From the NCBI GenBank assembly GCA_027297485.1, contig JAPUHZ010000098.1:1-5795 (forward strand): a stretch of DNA of 5,795 nt, in the 5' to 3' direction. Below, piece after piece: positions 1-5,736 of the stretch. Position 1 is the first letter of the stretch. Each line of letters opens with the position of its first letter. A program made the position numbers and the translations under genes. The notes below the pieces were generated by a model. The model was not told the origin of the DNA and searched no databases. It worked only from the letters and a program-made list of their open reading frames with translations. Source of the stretch: Deltaproteobacteria bacterium (GTDB lineage: Bacteria > Desulfobacterota_B > Binatia > UBA9968).

Positions 1-151
1 CCCAACCCAGAAAATTCCCATCAGCGGTAATAATCGCCTTATCCCCAGGCTCGCCGGAAGTAGGTCGCTCTCTGCGGACGACAGTAGCCAAGGCAAAGGG
101 CACCCCTTGAGTTAGCAGATCGTGGGATTTTTGTAAAACCTCGTTATTCAT
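1..151 (-). CDS. XdhC/CoxI-family molybdenum-cofactor maturation protein, N-terminal 50 codons (partial)
   Basis: The frame starts at ATG 151-149 and is still open at the left edge, so only the N-terminal 50 residues are present. A short amphipathic helix (about residues 3-15) is followed by a strand reading PFALATVVRRERPTSGEPGD and then KAIITADGNFLGW. That matches the start of XdhC/CoxI proteins: an ALATVV strand, a PTS..PGDK segment, and an I.ADG..(G)W turn leading into the GG(S/C)C motif, which would lie just outside. Members of this family handle the molybdenum cofactor of xanthine dehydrogenase-type enzymes, supporting its sulfuration and insertion, and CODH clusters carry one or two of them (coxF, coxI). 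It starts 32 nt after the coxG stop and probably shares its transcript. The start is slightly uncertain: the best purine stretch (AGGGGAG, 167-173) is about 15 nt upstream, farther than usual. An in-frame TTG at 187-185 overlaps the coxG stop. ATG 151 is preferred because it gives the family-typical N-terminus. Which of coxF or coxI it corresponds to cannot be told from this fragment. Confidence 0.85.
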   Translation of the reverse strand, partial: MNNEVLQKSHDLLTQGVPFALATVVRRERPTSGEPGDKAIITADGNFLGW

Positions 152-183
152 GGAGGTCGCTAACGACTCCCCTGTACCTAGGC

Positions 184-897
184 TCAAAGCTCAGGGAGTG
201 GAACCTTCTCTTTCTGAGCAGCATTTTTGAGAATGATTTTGGCACTGTTATAAATCATATCTCCCGCGATCTGCTTGATAGCCTCGAGGTACTTCATGAC
301 GTCGGAAGGGGATGAGGCGGTATTTGCTCCGTTGGCAGAGACCTTAATCCCCGATAGTGACTGGAGGTCGGTCACTTTTTGGGCGTAAATTTTGACAAAG
401 CTCTCGGCGTGAATCTTGACGATATCGGCATATTTTGCCTTGGCAAGCTCCATGGTCCGCTTCAACTGGGCGGTAAACTGCGTAACCATCTGGTCAGCGA
501 CGCTCTGGATTATTCCCCGGCCCATTTGGGCAAAGAGACCGGTGATGACGACCTCAGTATTCACCACGACTTCGGTATGCCCGCTCCCGACAGCCCTGAG
601 CTGACTTCCCATCCGCATCTCAGCGCTTCCCTTGCCTTTTACATCTTGGCCAACGCCAACAATCTCTATCTCGTGCGTCGCCGCATCTAGGCGCTCGAAG
701 ATCACCTTCCCCTTGTAGTCCGCCGTGACTAGCCCGACTTTTACCGTGATGGTGCCCTGGTAGGTGCGAGCGTCAATCCGGCTGGTAATCGCTGCCCCAG
801 GCAGACATGTGATGACTTGATACGGATCGGTCAGAAAGGCCCACACCAGGTCAACCGGGGCATCCAGCTCAAACCTTTGCGTGAACTTTTCTGCCAT
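184..897 (-). CDS. coxG: CoxG, SRPBCC-fold carbon monoxide dehydrogenase accessory protein
   Basis: This 237-residue protein has an N-terminal CoxG/SRPBCC domain (about 1-150). Family features include the opening F.LDAPVDLVWAFLTDP, the CLPGA segment near 31-35, alternating strands with YQGTITVKVGLVTADYKGKV, and a long closing helix (about 118-158) beginning GLFAQMGRGIIQSVADQMV. CoxG is known to be needed to couple CODH to the respiratory chain; work on mycobacterial CoxG points to a menaquinone-binding carrier role and earlier work on Oligotropha to membrane anchoring. Residues 150-237 form a polar extension, with a Ser/Asn/Ala linker (about 186-198) and a last amphipathic helix (about 200-228), ending KEKVPLPEL. 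I see no clear transmembrane helix in it, so any membrane contact would be peripheral. The start is fixed by a full AGGAGGTG site at 903-910, five bases upstream of the ATG. It follows coxL by 63 nt and precedes the XdhC-like gene by 32 nt. SRPBCC proteins are diverse, but the context makes CoxG secure; the exact function here is inferred. Confidence 0.92.
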   Translation of the reverse strand: MAEKFTQRFELDAPVDLVWAFLTDPYQVITCLPGAAITSRIDARTYQGTITVKVGLVTADYKGKVIFERLDAATHEIEIVGVGQDVKGKGSAEMRMGSQLRAVGSGHTEVVVNTEVVITGLFAQMGRGIIQSVADQMVTQFTAQLKRTMELAKAKYADIVKIHAESFVKIYAQKVTDLQSLSGIKVSANGANTASSPSDVMKYLEAIKQIAGDMIYNSAKIILKNAAQKEKVPLPEL

Positions 898-902
898 GGT
901 TT

Positions 903-910
903 CACCTCCT
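903..910 (-). promoter_or_regulatory. Shine-Dalgarno site of coxG
   Basis: The minus strand reads AGGAGGTG five bases before the coxG ATG. This near-complete anti-16S match fixes the start at 897 and shows that coxG has its own strong initiation site despite the wider gap behind coxL. Confidence 0.85.
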
Positions 911-914
911 CGCT

Positions 915-932
915 CGACTCACATCAGAGTCG
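915..932 (-). other. Small hairpin in the coxL-coxG gap
   Basis: A perfect 6-bp inverted repeat, CGACTC and GAGTCG on the minus strand around a 6-nt TGATGT loop, lies four bases upstream of the coxG Shine-Dalgarno site. No T-run follows, so it is not a normal intrinsic terminator. It could stabilise or process the transcript between coxL and coxG, or be chance in a 63-nt spacer. Confidence 0.3.
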
Positions 933-960
933 CAGCTCAGGCTTCAATCGATCACGACAT

Positions 961-3327
961 CTAGTCGGTGACGCCCTTCTCTCGGAGGAGCTGCCACACT
1001 TTGGGAGGAGTGATCGGAATGTCTATGTGACGAACTCCCAGGTGCCACAAGGCGTCTACTACCGCATTGACGATCGCCGGAGGGGCGCCCACTGTAGCCG
1101 ACTCTCCTACGCCCTTGGCGCCTAGCGGATGGTGCGGCGATGGGGTACAGGTCTTGTCGGTCTCCCAGCTAGGGGTCTCCACGGCTGTGGGCATGAGGTA
1201 ATCCATGAAACTTCCACCTTGGATATTGCCTTGTTCGTCGTAATTGATCTCCTCGTAAAGTGCCGGGGCCAGCCCCATGGTCAAACCCCCGTGGATTTGA
1301 CCGTCGACGATCATGGGATTAATAATATTACCACAATCGTCCACCGCCATAAAGCGCCGGACTTTCACCTCCCCGGTCCCCTTGTCGATGTCTACCACGC
1401 ATATGTAACTCCCAAAGGGGAAGGTTAAATTAGGCGGGTCGTAGTACGATACCGCTTCAAGGCCCCCTTCCATTCCCTGAGGATAGTTGGTGTAAGCGGC
1501 AAAGGCGATCTCCTGAATCGTCTTAGCCTTGGAAGGGTTTCCTCGTACGAAGAATTTTCCCGGCTCCCACTCGAGATCCTCTTCACTTGCTTCTAAGAGG
1601 TAGGCAGCTATCTTCTTGGCCTTATCCCGGATCTTTCTCGCAGCCATCGCTCCAGCAGCGCCCGCTACAGGCGTGCTGCGGCTCGCATAAGTGCCGAGTC
1701 CATAGGGGGCGGTGTCTGTATCTCCTTCCTCCACTGTGATGTGGTCAACGGGGATCCCCAGCTCCTCGGCGAGGATCTGGGCGTAAGTAGTCTCGTGTCC
1801 CTGCCCTTGCGACTTGGTCCCGAAGCGGGCAGTGGCTTTTCCCGTGGGATGGATACGGATCTCGCAGGAGTCAAACATCTTTAGCCCCAGGATGTCGAAG
1901 TGCTTGGACGGGCCTGCCCCTACGACCTCCGTGAAGCTGGAAATCCCGATCCCCATCAGCTCTCCCTTTTTTCGCTTCTCGGCCTGCTCTTTTCGAAGTT
2001 GGGCGTAGCCGATCTTGTCCATAGCCTTCTCAAGCGCGCCCAAGTAGTTGCCGCTGTCGTACTCCCACCCGAGGACAGACTTGTAGGGGAATTGCTCCGG
2101 CTTGATGAAGTTCTTCTTTCTCAACTCGGCGGGATCCATCTTGAGTTCATGCGCCATAATGTCCACCATCCGCTCGATGGCATGAACAGCTTCAGTCACC
2201 CTGAAGGAGCAGCGGTAGGCGATCCCGCCTGGCGGCTTGTTGGTATAGACCCCGTCCATCTCTGTATAAGCAGCTTTGAAGTCATAGGAGCCTGTGCAAA
2301 TATGGAACATGCCGGCTGGAAATTTCGACGGGTTGGCAGCCGCATCGGTGTAACCGTGATCTGCGATCGTCTTGATCCGGAGGGCGGAAAGTGTCCCATC
2401 CTTCTTGGCGGCAAGCTCCGCAGTCATGTGGTAGTCGCGGGCAAAGGATCCCGCCTGGAGATTCTCCATCCGATCCTCGACCCATTTTATCGGCAGTCCT
2501 GTGACGACCGCCGCGGCCACGGCGATCACATAGCCAGGATAGATCGGCACCTTCCCGCCAAAACCCCCGCCGAGATCAGGGGAGATGATTCGGATCTTCT
2601 CCTCGGATAGTCCCACATGCCCCGCCACAAGTGCGAAGACGGTGCGGACAGCGTGTGGCGCCTGGGTGGTCATCCAGACCGTCAGCCTTCCGCTTATTTT
2701 GTCGAACTGGGCTATGCAACCCGGGGTCTCAATGGCAGCGGTGGCGATCCTCGGTAGGTAGATATCCTGCTTGACCTTGACATCTGCCTCCTTAAAGGCC
2801 TTCTCAGTAGCTGCCTTATCACCAACCTCCCAGTGCCATATAAGGTTATCTTTCTTGTCCTTTTTGTCGGTCCGCAGCACCGGTGCCCCTGGCTCCAATG
2901 CTTTGAAGGGATCCACCACAACCGGCAGCGGCTCATACTCCACCTCTACCGCCTCGACACCGTCGGCGGCGATATAGCGGTCCGTGGCGATAACGGCAGC
3001 TACCTCCTGTCCCTGGTGCATCACCTTCTCCACTGGCAGGACCATCTGCGTGTCCGACATGAAGGTTGGCATCCAGTGGAGCTTGTAGCCGGCTAAGGTC
3101 TCTCCGGTGATAACGGCCGCCACACCTGGGATCGCGGTGGCCTTGGAAGTGTCGATCTTCTTTATCTTTGCATGGGCAAAAGGGGTACGAACGATATCCA
3201 TATAGACCATCCCTGGGAGCTGTATATCATCGACGTAAGTCCCCTTCCCTCGGATAAACCTTGCGTCCTCCTTGCGTTTAACGGAGTGCCCCATCCCTCC
3301 GATTTCTGCACTTGTTCTGGGTGTCAT
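961..3327 (-). CDS. coxL: CoxL, large (Mo-Cu catalytic) subunit of form I aerobic carbon monoxide dehydrogenase
   Basis: This 788-residue subunit oxidises CO with water to CO2 at a molybdopterin-cytosine-dinucleotide Mo site bridged to Cu; the Oligotropha carboxidovorans protein is 809 residues. The loop AYRCSFR (residues 370-376, bases 2200-2220) is the form I signature, and Cys373 is the expected copper ligand (Cys388 in Oligotropha). Other cofactor-binding segments are TQAPH (221-225, Gln222 near Mo), GGGFGGK (253-259), KSQGQGHETTYAQ (505-517), and GAKGVGES (736-743) with the likely catalytic base Glu742. The N-terminal a/b-hammerhead domain spans about 15-135 (RFIRGKGTYVDD onward) and the two Mo-binding domains fill the rest. 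Blocks such as KWVEDRMENL and SFARDYHMT closely match true CoxL. The enzyme has no signal peptide and works on the cytoplasmic side. The ATG is supported by AGGGAGGAG (3332-3340). It follows coxS by 21 nt. Form II CoxL-like hydroxylases have AYRGAGR here, so they are excluded. Minor differences from Oligotropha (GGK for GNK; Ala after GES) do not remove a key residue. Confidence 0.97.
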   Translation of the reverse strand: MTPRTSAEIGGMGHSVKRKEDARFIRGKGTYVDDIQLPGMVYMDIVRTPFAHAKIKKIDTSKATAIPGVAAVITGETLAGYKLHWMPTFMSDTQMVLPVEKVMHQGQEVAAVIATDRYIAADGVEAVEVEYEPLPVVVDPFKALEPGAPVLRTDKKDKKDNLIWHWEVGDKAATEKAFKEADVKVKQDIYLPRIATAAIETPGCIAQFDKISGRLTVWMTTQAPHAVRTVFALVAGHVGLSEEKIRIISPDLGGGFGGKVPIYPGYVIAVAAAVVTGLPIKWVEDRMENLQAGSFARDYHMTAELAAKKDGTLSALRIKTIADHGYTDAAANPSKFPAGMFHICTGSYDFKAAYTEMDGVYTNKPPGGIAYRCSFRVTEAVHAIERMVDIMAHELKMDPAELRKKNFIKPEQFPYKSVLGWEYDSGNYLGALEKAMDKIGYAQLRKEQAEKRKKGELMGIGISSFTEVVGAGPSKHFDILGLKMFDSCEIRIHPTGKATARFGTKSQGQGHETTYAQILAEELGIPVDHITVEEGDTDTAPYGLGTYASRSTPVAGAAGAMAARKIRDKAKKIAAYLLEASEEDLEWEPGKFFVRGNPSKAKTIQEIAFAAYTNYPQGMEGGLEAVSYYDPPNLTFPFGSYICVVDIDKGTGEVKVRRFMAVDDCGNIINPMIVDGQIHGGLTMGLAPALYEEINYDEQGNIQGGSFMDYLMPTAVETPSWETDKTCTPSPHHPLGAKGVGESATVGAPPAIVNAVVDALWHLGVRHIDIPITPPKVWQLLREKGVTD

Positions 3328-3331
3328 GGTT

Positions 3332-3340
3332 CTCCTCCCT
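3332..3340 (-). promoter_or_regulatory. Shine-Dalgarno site of coxL
   Basis: The minus strand reads AGGGAGGAG a few bases before ATG 3327-3325. It selects this Met over the internal Met12 (GMGHSV), which has no comparable site ahead of it. Confidence 0.75.
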
Positions 3341-3348
3341 TTAGAGTC

Positions 3349-3828
3349 TTAAGCCCCTTGTCGCAGCTTTTCGGCGGCGTATTGAATCGCCTTCACAATA
3401 TTCAGATATCCGGTGCAGCGACACAGATTTCCCGATATCCCCACGCGGATCTCATCCTCAGTGGGTTTCGGATTCTCTTTCAAAAAGGCGGTTGCAGCCA
3501 TCATCATACCTGGCGTGCAGAAGCCGCACTGCAGCCCGTGCTCCTCAGTAAATCCCTCCTGAATGGGATGGAGCTTCCCGTCCTGTTCCAGCCCCTCCAC
3601 GGTCGCGACTTCTCTACCATCGGCCTGGACAGCGAAGATCGTGCAGGACTTGATTGCCATCCCGTCGAGGATCACAGTGCAAGCTCCACAGTGGGAGGTA
3701 TCGCAGCCGATGTGGGTGCCGGTGAGGCCGAAGAGATCTCTGATGCAATGGACCAAAAGGAGCCTTGGGTCAACCTCGGCCTCTTTCGCGACCCCATTGA
3801 TTTTGATACTGATCTTCTGTTTCGCCAT
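3349..3828 (-). CDS. coxS: CoxS, small [2Fe-2S] iron-sulfur subunit of carbon monoxide dehydrogenase
   Basis: At 159 residues this is the usual length for the iron-sulfur subunit of molybdenum hydroxylases. It carries electrons from the CoxL Mo-Cu site to the FAD in CoxM. The N-terminal plant-ferredoxin-like domain (about 3-80) holds the first cluster with Cys42, Cys47, Cys50 and Cys62 ([10 protein letters not shown], then SC). The C-terminal four-helix domain (about 85-155) holds the second cluster with Cys101, Cys104, Cys136 and Cys138 (QCGFCTPGM and NLCRCTGY). All eight ligands are present, and their spacing follows Oligotropha CoxS closely. The start ATG lies two bases after the coxM stop, and its ribosome binding site is inside the coxM 3' end, so the two are probably translationally coupled. 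coxL begins 21 nt after its stop. Related xanthine dehydrogenase-family subunits have the same fold; the CoxS assignment rests on its position between coxM and a form I coxL. Confidence 0.96.
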   Translation of the reverse strand: MAKQKISIKINGVAKEAEVDPRLLLVHCIRDLFGLTGTHIGCDTSHCGACTVILDGMAIKSCTIFAVQADGREVATVEGLEQDGKLHPIQEGFTEEHGLQCGFCTPGMMMAATAFLKENPKPTEDEIRVGISGNLCRCTGYLNIVKAIQYAAEKLRQGA

Positions 3829-3830
3829 GG

Positions 3831-4706
3831 TTATTTCCCTCCTCGAGCCCGCCCAAGCGCACGGTTCAGTGCCCGGGTTGTGAGCACTCGAATTAGATCC
3901 CTCTTATATTCTGCCGAACCCCGCAGATCCGTTTTCGGCTCACACTCCTCGGAGGCTAATTTTGCCGCTCGCTTGATCGCTTCGGTGTCGATCTTTTTAC
4001 CGCGAAGGGCCCCCTCTGCCTTCTTTGCCTTGATCGGTGTCGGGCCGACATTCGTGAGGCCAATCCCCACCCGTTCACACACATCGCCTCTTCCCAGGGT
4101 CAACTGGGCGGCAGCCGCTGCGGTGGCAAAGTCGCCTACCTTTCTCTCCAGCTTAAAATAGGCGCCGCCACTCCGAGGTGGGGGGATAGGAATGCGGACT
4201 TCCGTGAGGATTTCGTCAGGGTCCCGGGCCGTGGCAAAGAGACCGGTAAAGAAGCCTGAGATAGGGATCTTCCGTTCGCCTTTGGGTCCGGTCAACACGA
4301 CCTCAGCCTCTAATGCCAGCATCGTAGCCGGATGATCATTGGCCGGATCCGCATGCGCCAGGTTCCCTCCGATAGTGGCCCTGTTGCGTATAAGAGGATC
4401 ACCGATAAATGCGGTCGTATCAATCAAGATTGGGTATTTTGACCGCACAAGCTCCGATCTTTCCAGATCAGACTCCCGGGCCAAGGTCCCAATCTTAAGA
4501 AAACCGCCATCCTCTTTAATGTAACCGAGGCCCTGGATGCGGTTAATGTCAATAAGGCACTTAGGTGAAGCCAGGCGCAGCTTCATCAGAGGGATAAGGC
4601 TCATTCCGCCCGATAAGATCATGGCGTCCGAACCATGCTGCTTGAGCAACCCGATCGCCTCATTTACAGTGCTTGGCGTGTAATAATCAAAAGATGGAGG
4701 AATCAT
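3831..4706 (-). CDS. coxM: CoxM, medium FAD-binding subunit of carbon monoxide dehydrogenase
   Basis: This 291-residue flavoprotein takes electrons from the CoxS clusters and passes them to the quinone/respiratory chain acceptor. The PCMH-type FAD domain covers about 1-175. It begins with the family-typical [18 protein letters not shown] and has the two FAD motifs SGGMS (32-36) and TIGGN (111-115), at the same positions as AGGHS and TIGGN in Oligotropha CoxM. The stretch [10 protein letters not shown] (118-127) is characteristic of CODH medium subunits. The C-terminal CO-dehydrogenase flavoprotein domain spans about 178-285, with [16 protein letters not shown] near its start. The start is set by a strong AAGGAGGTG site (4711-4719) four bases upstream. 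That site overlaps the stop codon of the barrel gene upstream, and the next gene, coxS, starts two bases after the coxM stop. First position in the M-S-L order fits form I CODH. Replacement of Ala/His by Ser/Met in the first FAD motif is mild. I see nothing truncated. Confidence 0.96.
   Translation of the reverse strand: MIPPSFDYYTPSTVNEAIGLLKQHGSDAMILSGGMSLIPLMKLRLASPKCLIDINRIQGLGYIKEDGGFLKIGTLARESDLERSELVRSKYPILIDTTAFIGDPLIRNRATIGGNLAHADPANDHPATMLALEAEVVLTGPKGERKIPISGFFTGLFATARDPDEILTEVRIPIPPPRSGGAYFKLERKVGDFATAAAAAQLTLGRGDVCERVGIGLTNVGPTPIKAKKAEGALRGKKIDTEAIKRAAKLASEECEPKTDLRGSAEYKRDLIRVLTTRALNRALGRARGGK
3837..3844 (-). promoter_or_regulatory. Shine-Dalgarno site of coxS, embedded in the coxM 3' end
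   Basis: The minus strand reads GAGGAGGG eight bases upstream of the coxS ATG. These bases also encode the C-terminal Arg-Gly-Gly of CoxM, just before its TAA at 3833-3831. Ribosomes finishing coxM therefore stop on top of the coxS start region, a layout that favours coupled, stoichiometric synthesis of the two subunits. Confidence 0.8.
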
Positions 4707-4710
4707 CGCT

Positions 4711-4719
4711 CACCTCCTT
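4711..4719 (-). promoter_or_regulatory. Shine-Dalgarno site of coxM, overlapping the stop of the barrel gene
   Basis: The minus strand reads TAAGGAGGTG, in which TAA (4720-4718) is the stop of the upstream outer-membrane protein gene and AAGGAGGTG is the coxM ribosome binding site. The overlap ties the barrel gene to the CODH structural genes at the translational level. Confidence 0.85.
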
Positions 4720-5569
4720 AAAAGTTGATCCCGACATATGGCCCTACCGAGAAATGATTGGTGTTGATGTTGACCCTGCCTTTGTCGAAAAAGTTGTAGC
4801 TGAATTGAAGACCAAGGGAGAACCGTTCTTCCATCACGGGCAACACATACTCAACGCCCGCACCCACGGTCCCACCCACTGTCGCATAGGTAACACTTTC
4901 GGAAGGTGGAGTACTCAACAGGAAAGCGATTCCGATAGGGATAATCCAAGGGCGAATGTTCCCCAAGGTATCGATCCGGTACTTCGGTGAGATCGCAATC
5001 TTCAATAGCGACTGTCTTCCTCTAGCGCCTGTTACAGAAAATGTAGTTTCTCCATCAATGCCGCTAAAATCCACCGAGATCTGACCTAAAAGACGGTTGC
5101 CCAACCATGGGTCCTTCATCAGGGGTATATCCAACGCGCCGCCAGCCAGAAAACCCCCTTTTTCGGTTTTGCCTCCAGTGAACGTCGTGCTCCGGGCATT
5201 TCTGTCTAAACGGGTATAACCTCCTCTGAAGGAAACCTGACCACCCCATAAGCTTCCGTCCCTTGGCGGGACTACGCCTGCCACCGAAGCGGATGGCATA
5301 CCCAGAGGCATTCCCCTCATGCCGTTGCCACTTGCTGTCGCTACACCCGGAGATCGAGCCGCAACCGGCTGAAGGCCCACTTCTAAACGGGCTTCTAACC
5401 GTGCCTCTAAATCTTCGAGCCTTTCTAGCTTGGCGTCAATCCTGGCCTCCAGCGCCTCCAGCCTTTTTATCTTGCCGTCTGTCTCCTGGGCCATAGCCCC
5501 TTGAGGCAACAAACCCAAAAAAGCTAACAGAAATAACCCTGTTAGAAAGCTCCTAATTATTTTTTCCAT
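4718..5569 (-). CDS. Predicted outer-membrane beta-barrel protein with N-terminal coiled coil, function unknown
   Basis: I cannot assign a named family to this 283-residue protein, but its architecture is clear. Residues 1-27 are a Sec signal peptide: basic start (MEKIIR), hydrophobic core (FLTGLFLLAFLGLL), and an AMA signal peptidase I site before Gln28. Residues 32-66 are a charged Leu/Arg/Glu/Ala coiled coil with repeated RLE and LEAR units. A low-complexity Gly/Ser/Met/Pro linker follows (about 67-105). From about 108 to the end there are alternating, Gly- and aromatic-rich amphipathic strands (for example 109-119, 137-148, 158-170, 187-199, 227-243, 248-262). The last strand, FSVGPYVGINF, ends in Phe, the usual signal for outer-membrane barrel assembly. 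About eight strands are plausible, a small OmpA/OmpW-size barrel. The start is supported by AAAGGAGGT (5575-5583). It lies 11 nt upstream of coxM, with its stop inside the coxM ribosome binding site, so it appears to be the first gene of the cox operon. Its role there is unknown; CO itself diffuses freely and needs no porin. Confidence 0.85.
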   Translation of the reverse strand: MEKIIRSFLTGLFLLAFLGLLPQGAMAQETDGKIKRLEALEARIDAKLERLEDLEARLEARLEVGLQPVAARSPGVATASGNGMRGMPLGMPSASVAGVVPPRDGSLWGGQVSFRGGYTRLDRNARSTTFTGGKTEKGGFLAGGALDIPLMKDPWLGNRLLGQISVDFSGIDGETTFSVTGARGRQSLLKIAISPKYRIDTLGNIRPWIIPIGIAFLLSTPPSESVTYATVGGTVGAGVEYVLPVMEERFSLGLQFSYNFFDKGRVNINTNHFSVGPYVGINF

Positions 5570-5574
5570 TCTCT

Positions 5575-5583
5575 ACCTCCTTT
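5575..5583 (-). promoter_or_regulatory. Shine-Dalgarno site of the barrel gene
   Basis: The minus strand reads AAAGGAGGT five bases before ATG 5569-5567, preceded by an A/T run. It fixes the start so that the protein begins with a complete signal peptide. Confidence 0.8.
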
Positions 5584-5656
5584 AAAAAAATTGTTGTTAA
5601 AGGCAAAAACTCCGAACACTATTTCAAAGTTCCTTAAAAATGAGACCGAAAATGAA

Positions 5657-5687
5657 AAGCCCGGACCTTATTTAAAAGTCCAGGCTT
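5657..5687 (-). terminator. Hairpin with T-rich tail: upstream terminator or cox operon attenuator
   Basis: On the minus strand AAGCCTGGAC (5687-5678) pairs with GTCCGGGCTT (5666-5657) across an 11-nt AT-rich loop. The stem is ten base pairs with one G-U wobble, and the following bases are TTCATTTT, giving an interrupted T-tract. This is the form of an intrinsic terminator acting on minus-strand transcripts. It lies about 88 nt upstream of the barrel gene. It either ends an upstream gene beyond the right edge, making the cox operon start between it and 5570, or sits in the operon leader as an attenuator. On the plus strand the hairpin is followed by AAAG, so it is not a plus-strand terminator. 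Confidence 0.6.
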
Positions 5688-5736
5688 AAAGATTCCTATC
5701 CACTTCCCTCCACCGCAATATAGGCGAAACAACCAT
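5686..5736 (-). CDS. Possible 16-codon leader reading frame ending in the hairpin
   Basis: An ATG at 5736-5734 is preceded four bases upstream by the purine run AGAGGGGG and opens a frame reading MVVSPILRWREVDRNL. Its TAA (5688-5686) overlaps the first two bases of the hairpin stem. The position resembles a leader peptide ahead of an attenuator, but nothing in the composition (three Arg codons, one Trp) points to a specific regulatory amino acid. Such a short frame can easily arise by chance, and I give it little weight. Confidence 0.15.
   Translation of the reverse strand: MVVSPILRWREVDRNL

Noticed and set aside
379..690. A 103-codon plus-strand frame opposite coxG
   Set aside because: It is antisense to a well-supported SRPBCC gene with a strong ribosome binding site, and has no features of its own.
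2209..2211. Selenocysteine at the copper-ligand position, suggested by old reports of selenium in CODH
   Set aside because: The codon is TGC, an ordinary cysteine. No in-frame TGA or SECIS-like element is present, and the copper site uses a cysteine sulfur.
1900..2610. A 236-codon open frame on the plus strand
   Set aside because: It is fully antisense to the middle of coxL, including the active-site loop region, and its translation shows no family features.
961..3327. CoxL-like form II hydroxylase or xanthine dehydrogenase large subunit
   Set aside because: The active-site loop is AYRCSFR, not AYRGAGR or the AFRGFG type, and long blocks match true CoxL. The M-S-L gene order also fits form I.
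3172..4161. A 329-codon open frame on the plus strand
   Set aside because: It lies antisense across coxS, parts of coxM and the coxL start, all of which have clear family motifs. It has no recognisable domain, no ribosome binding site before its ATG, and composition expected of a GC-rich antisense shadow.
4673..4990. A 105-codon plus-strand frame across the barrel-coxM junction
   Set aside because: It is antisense to the C-terminal barrel strands and the coxM start. The real genes there are supported by motifs and ribosome binding sites.
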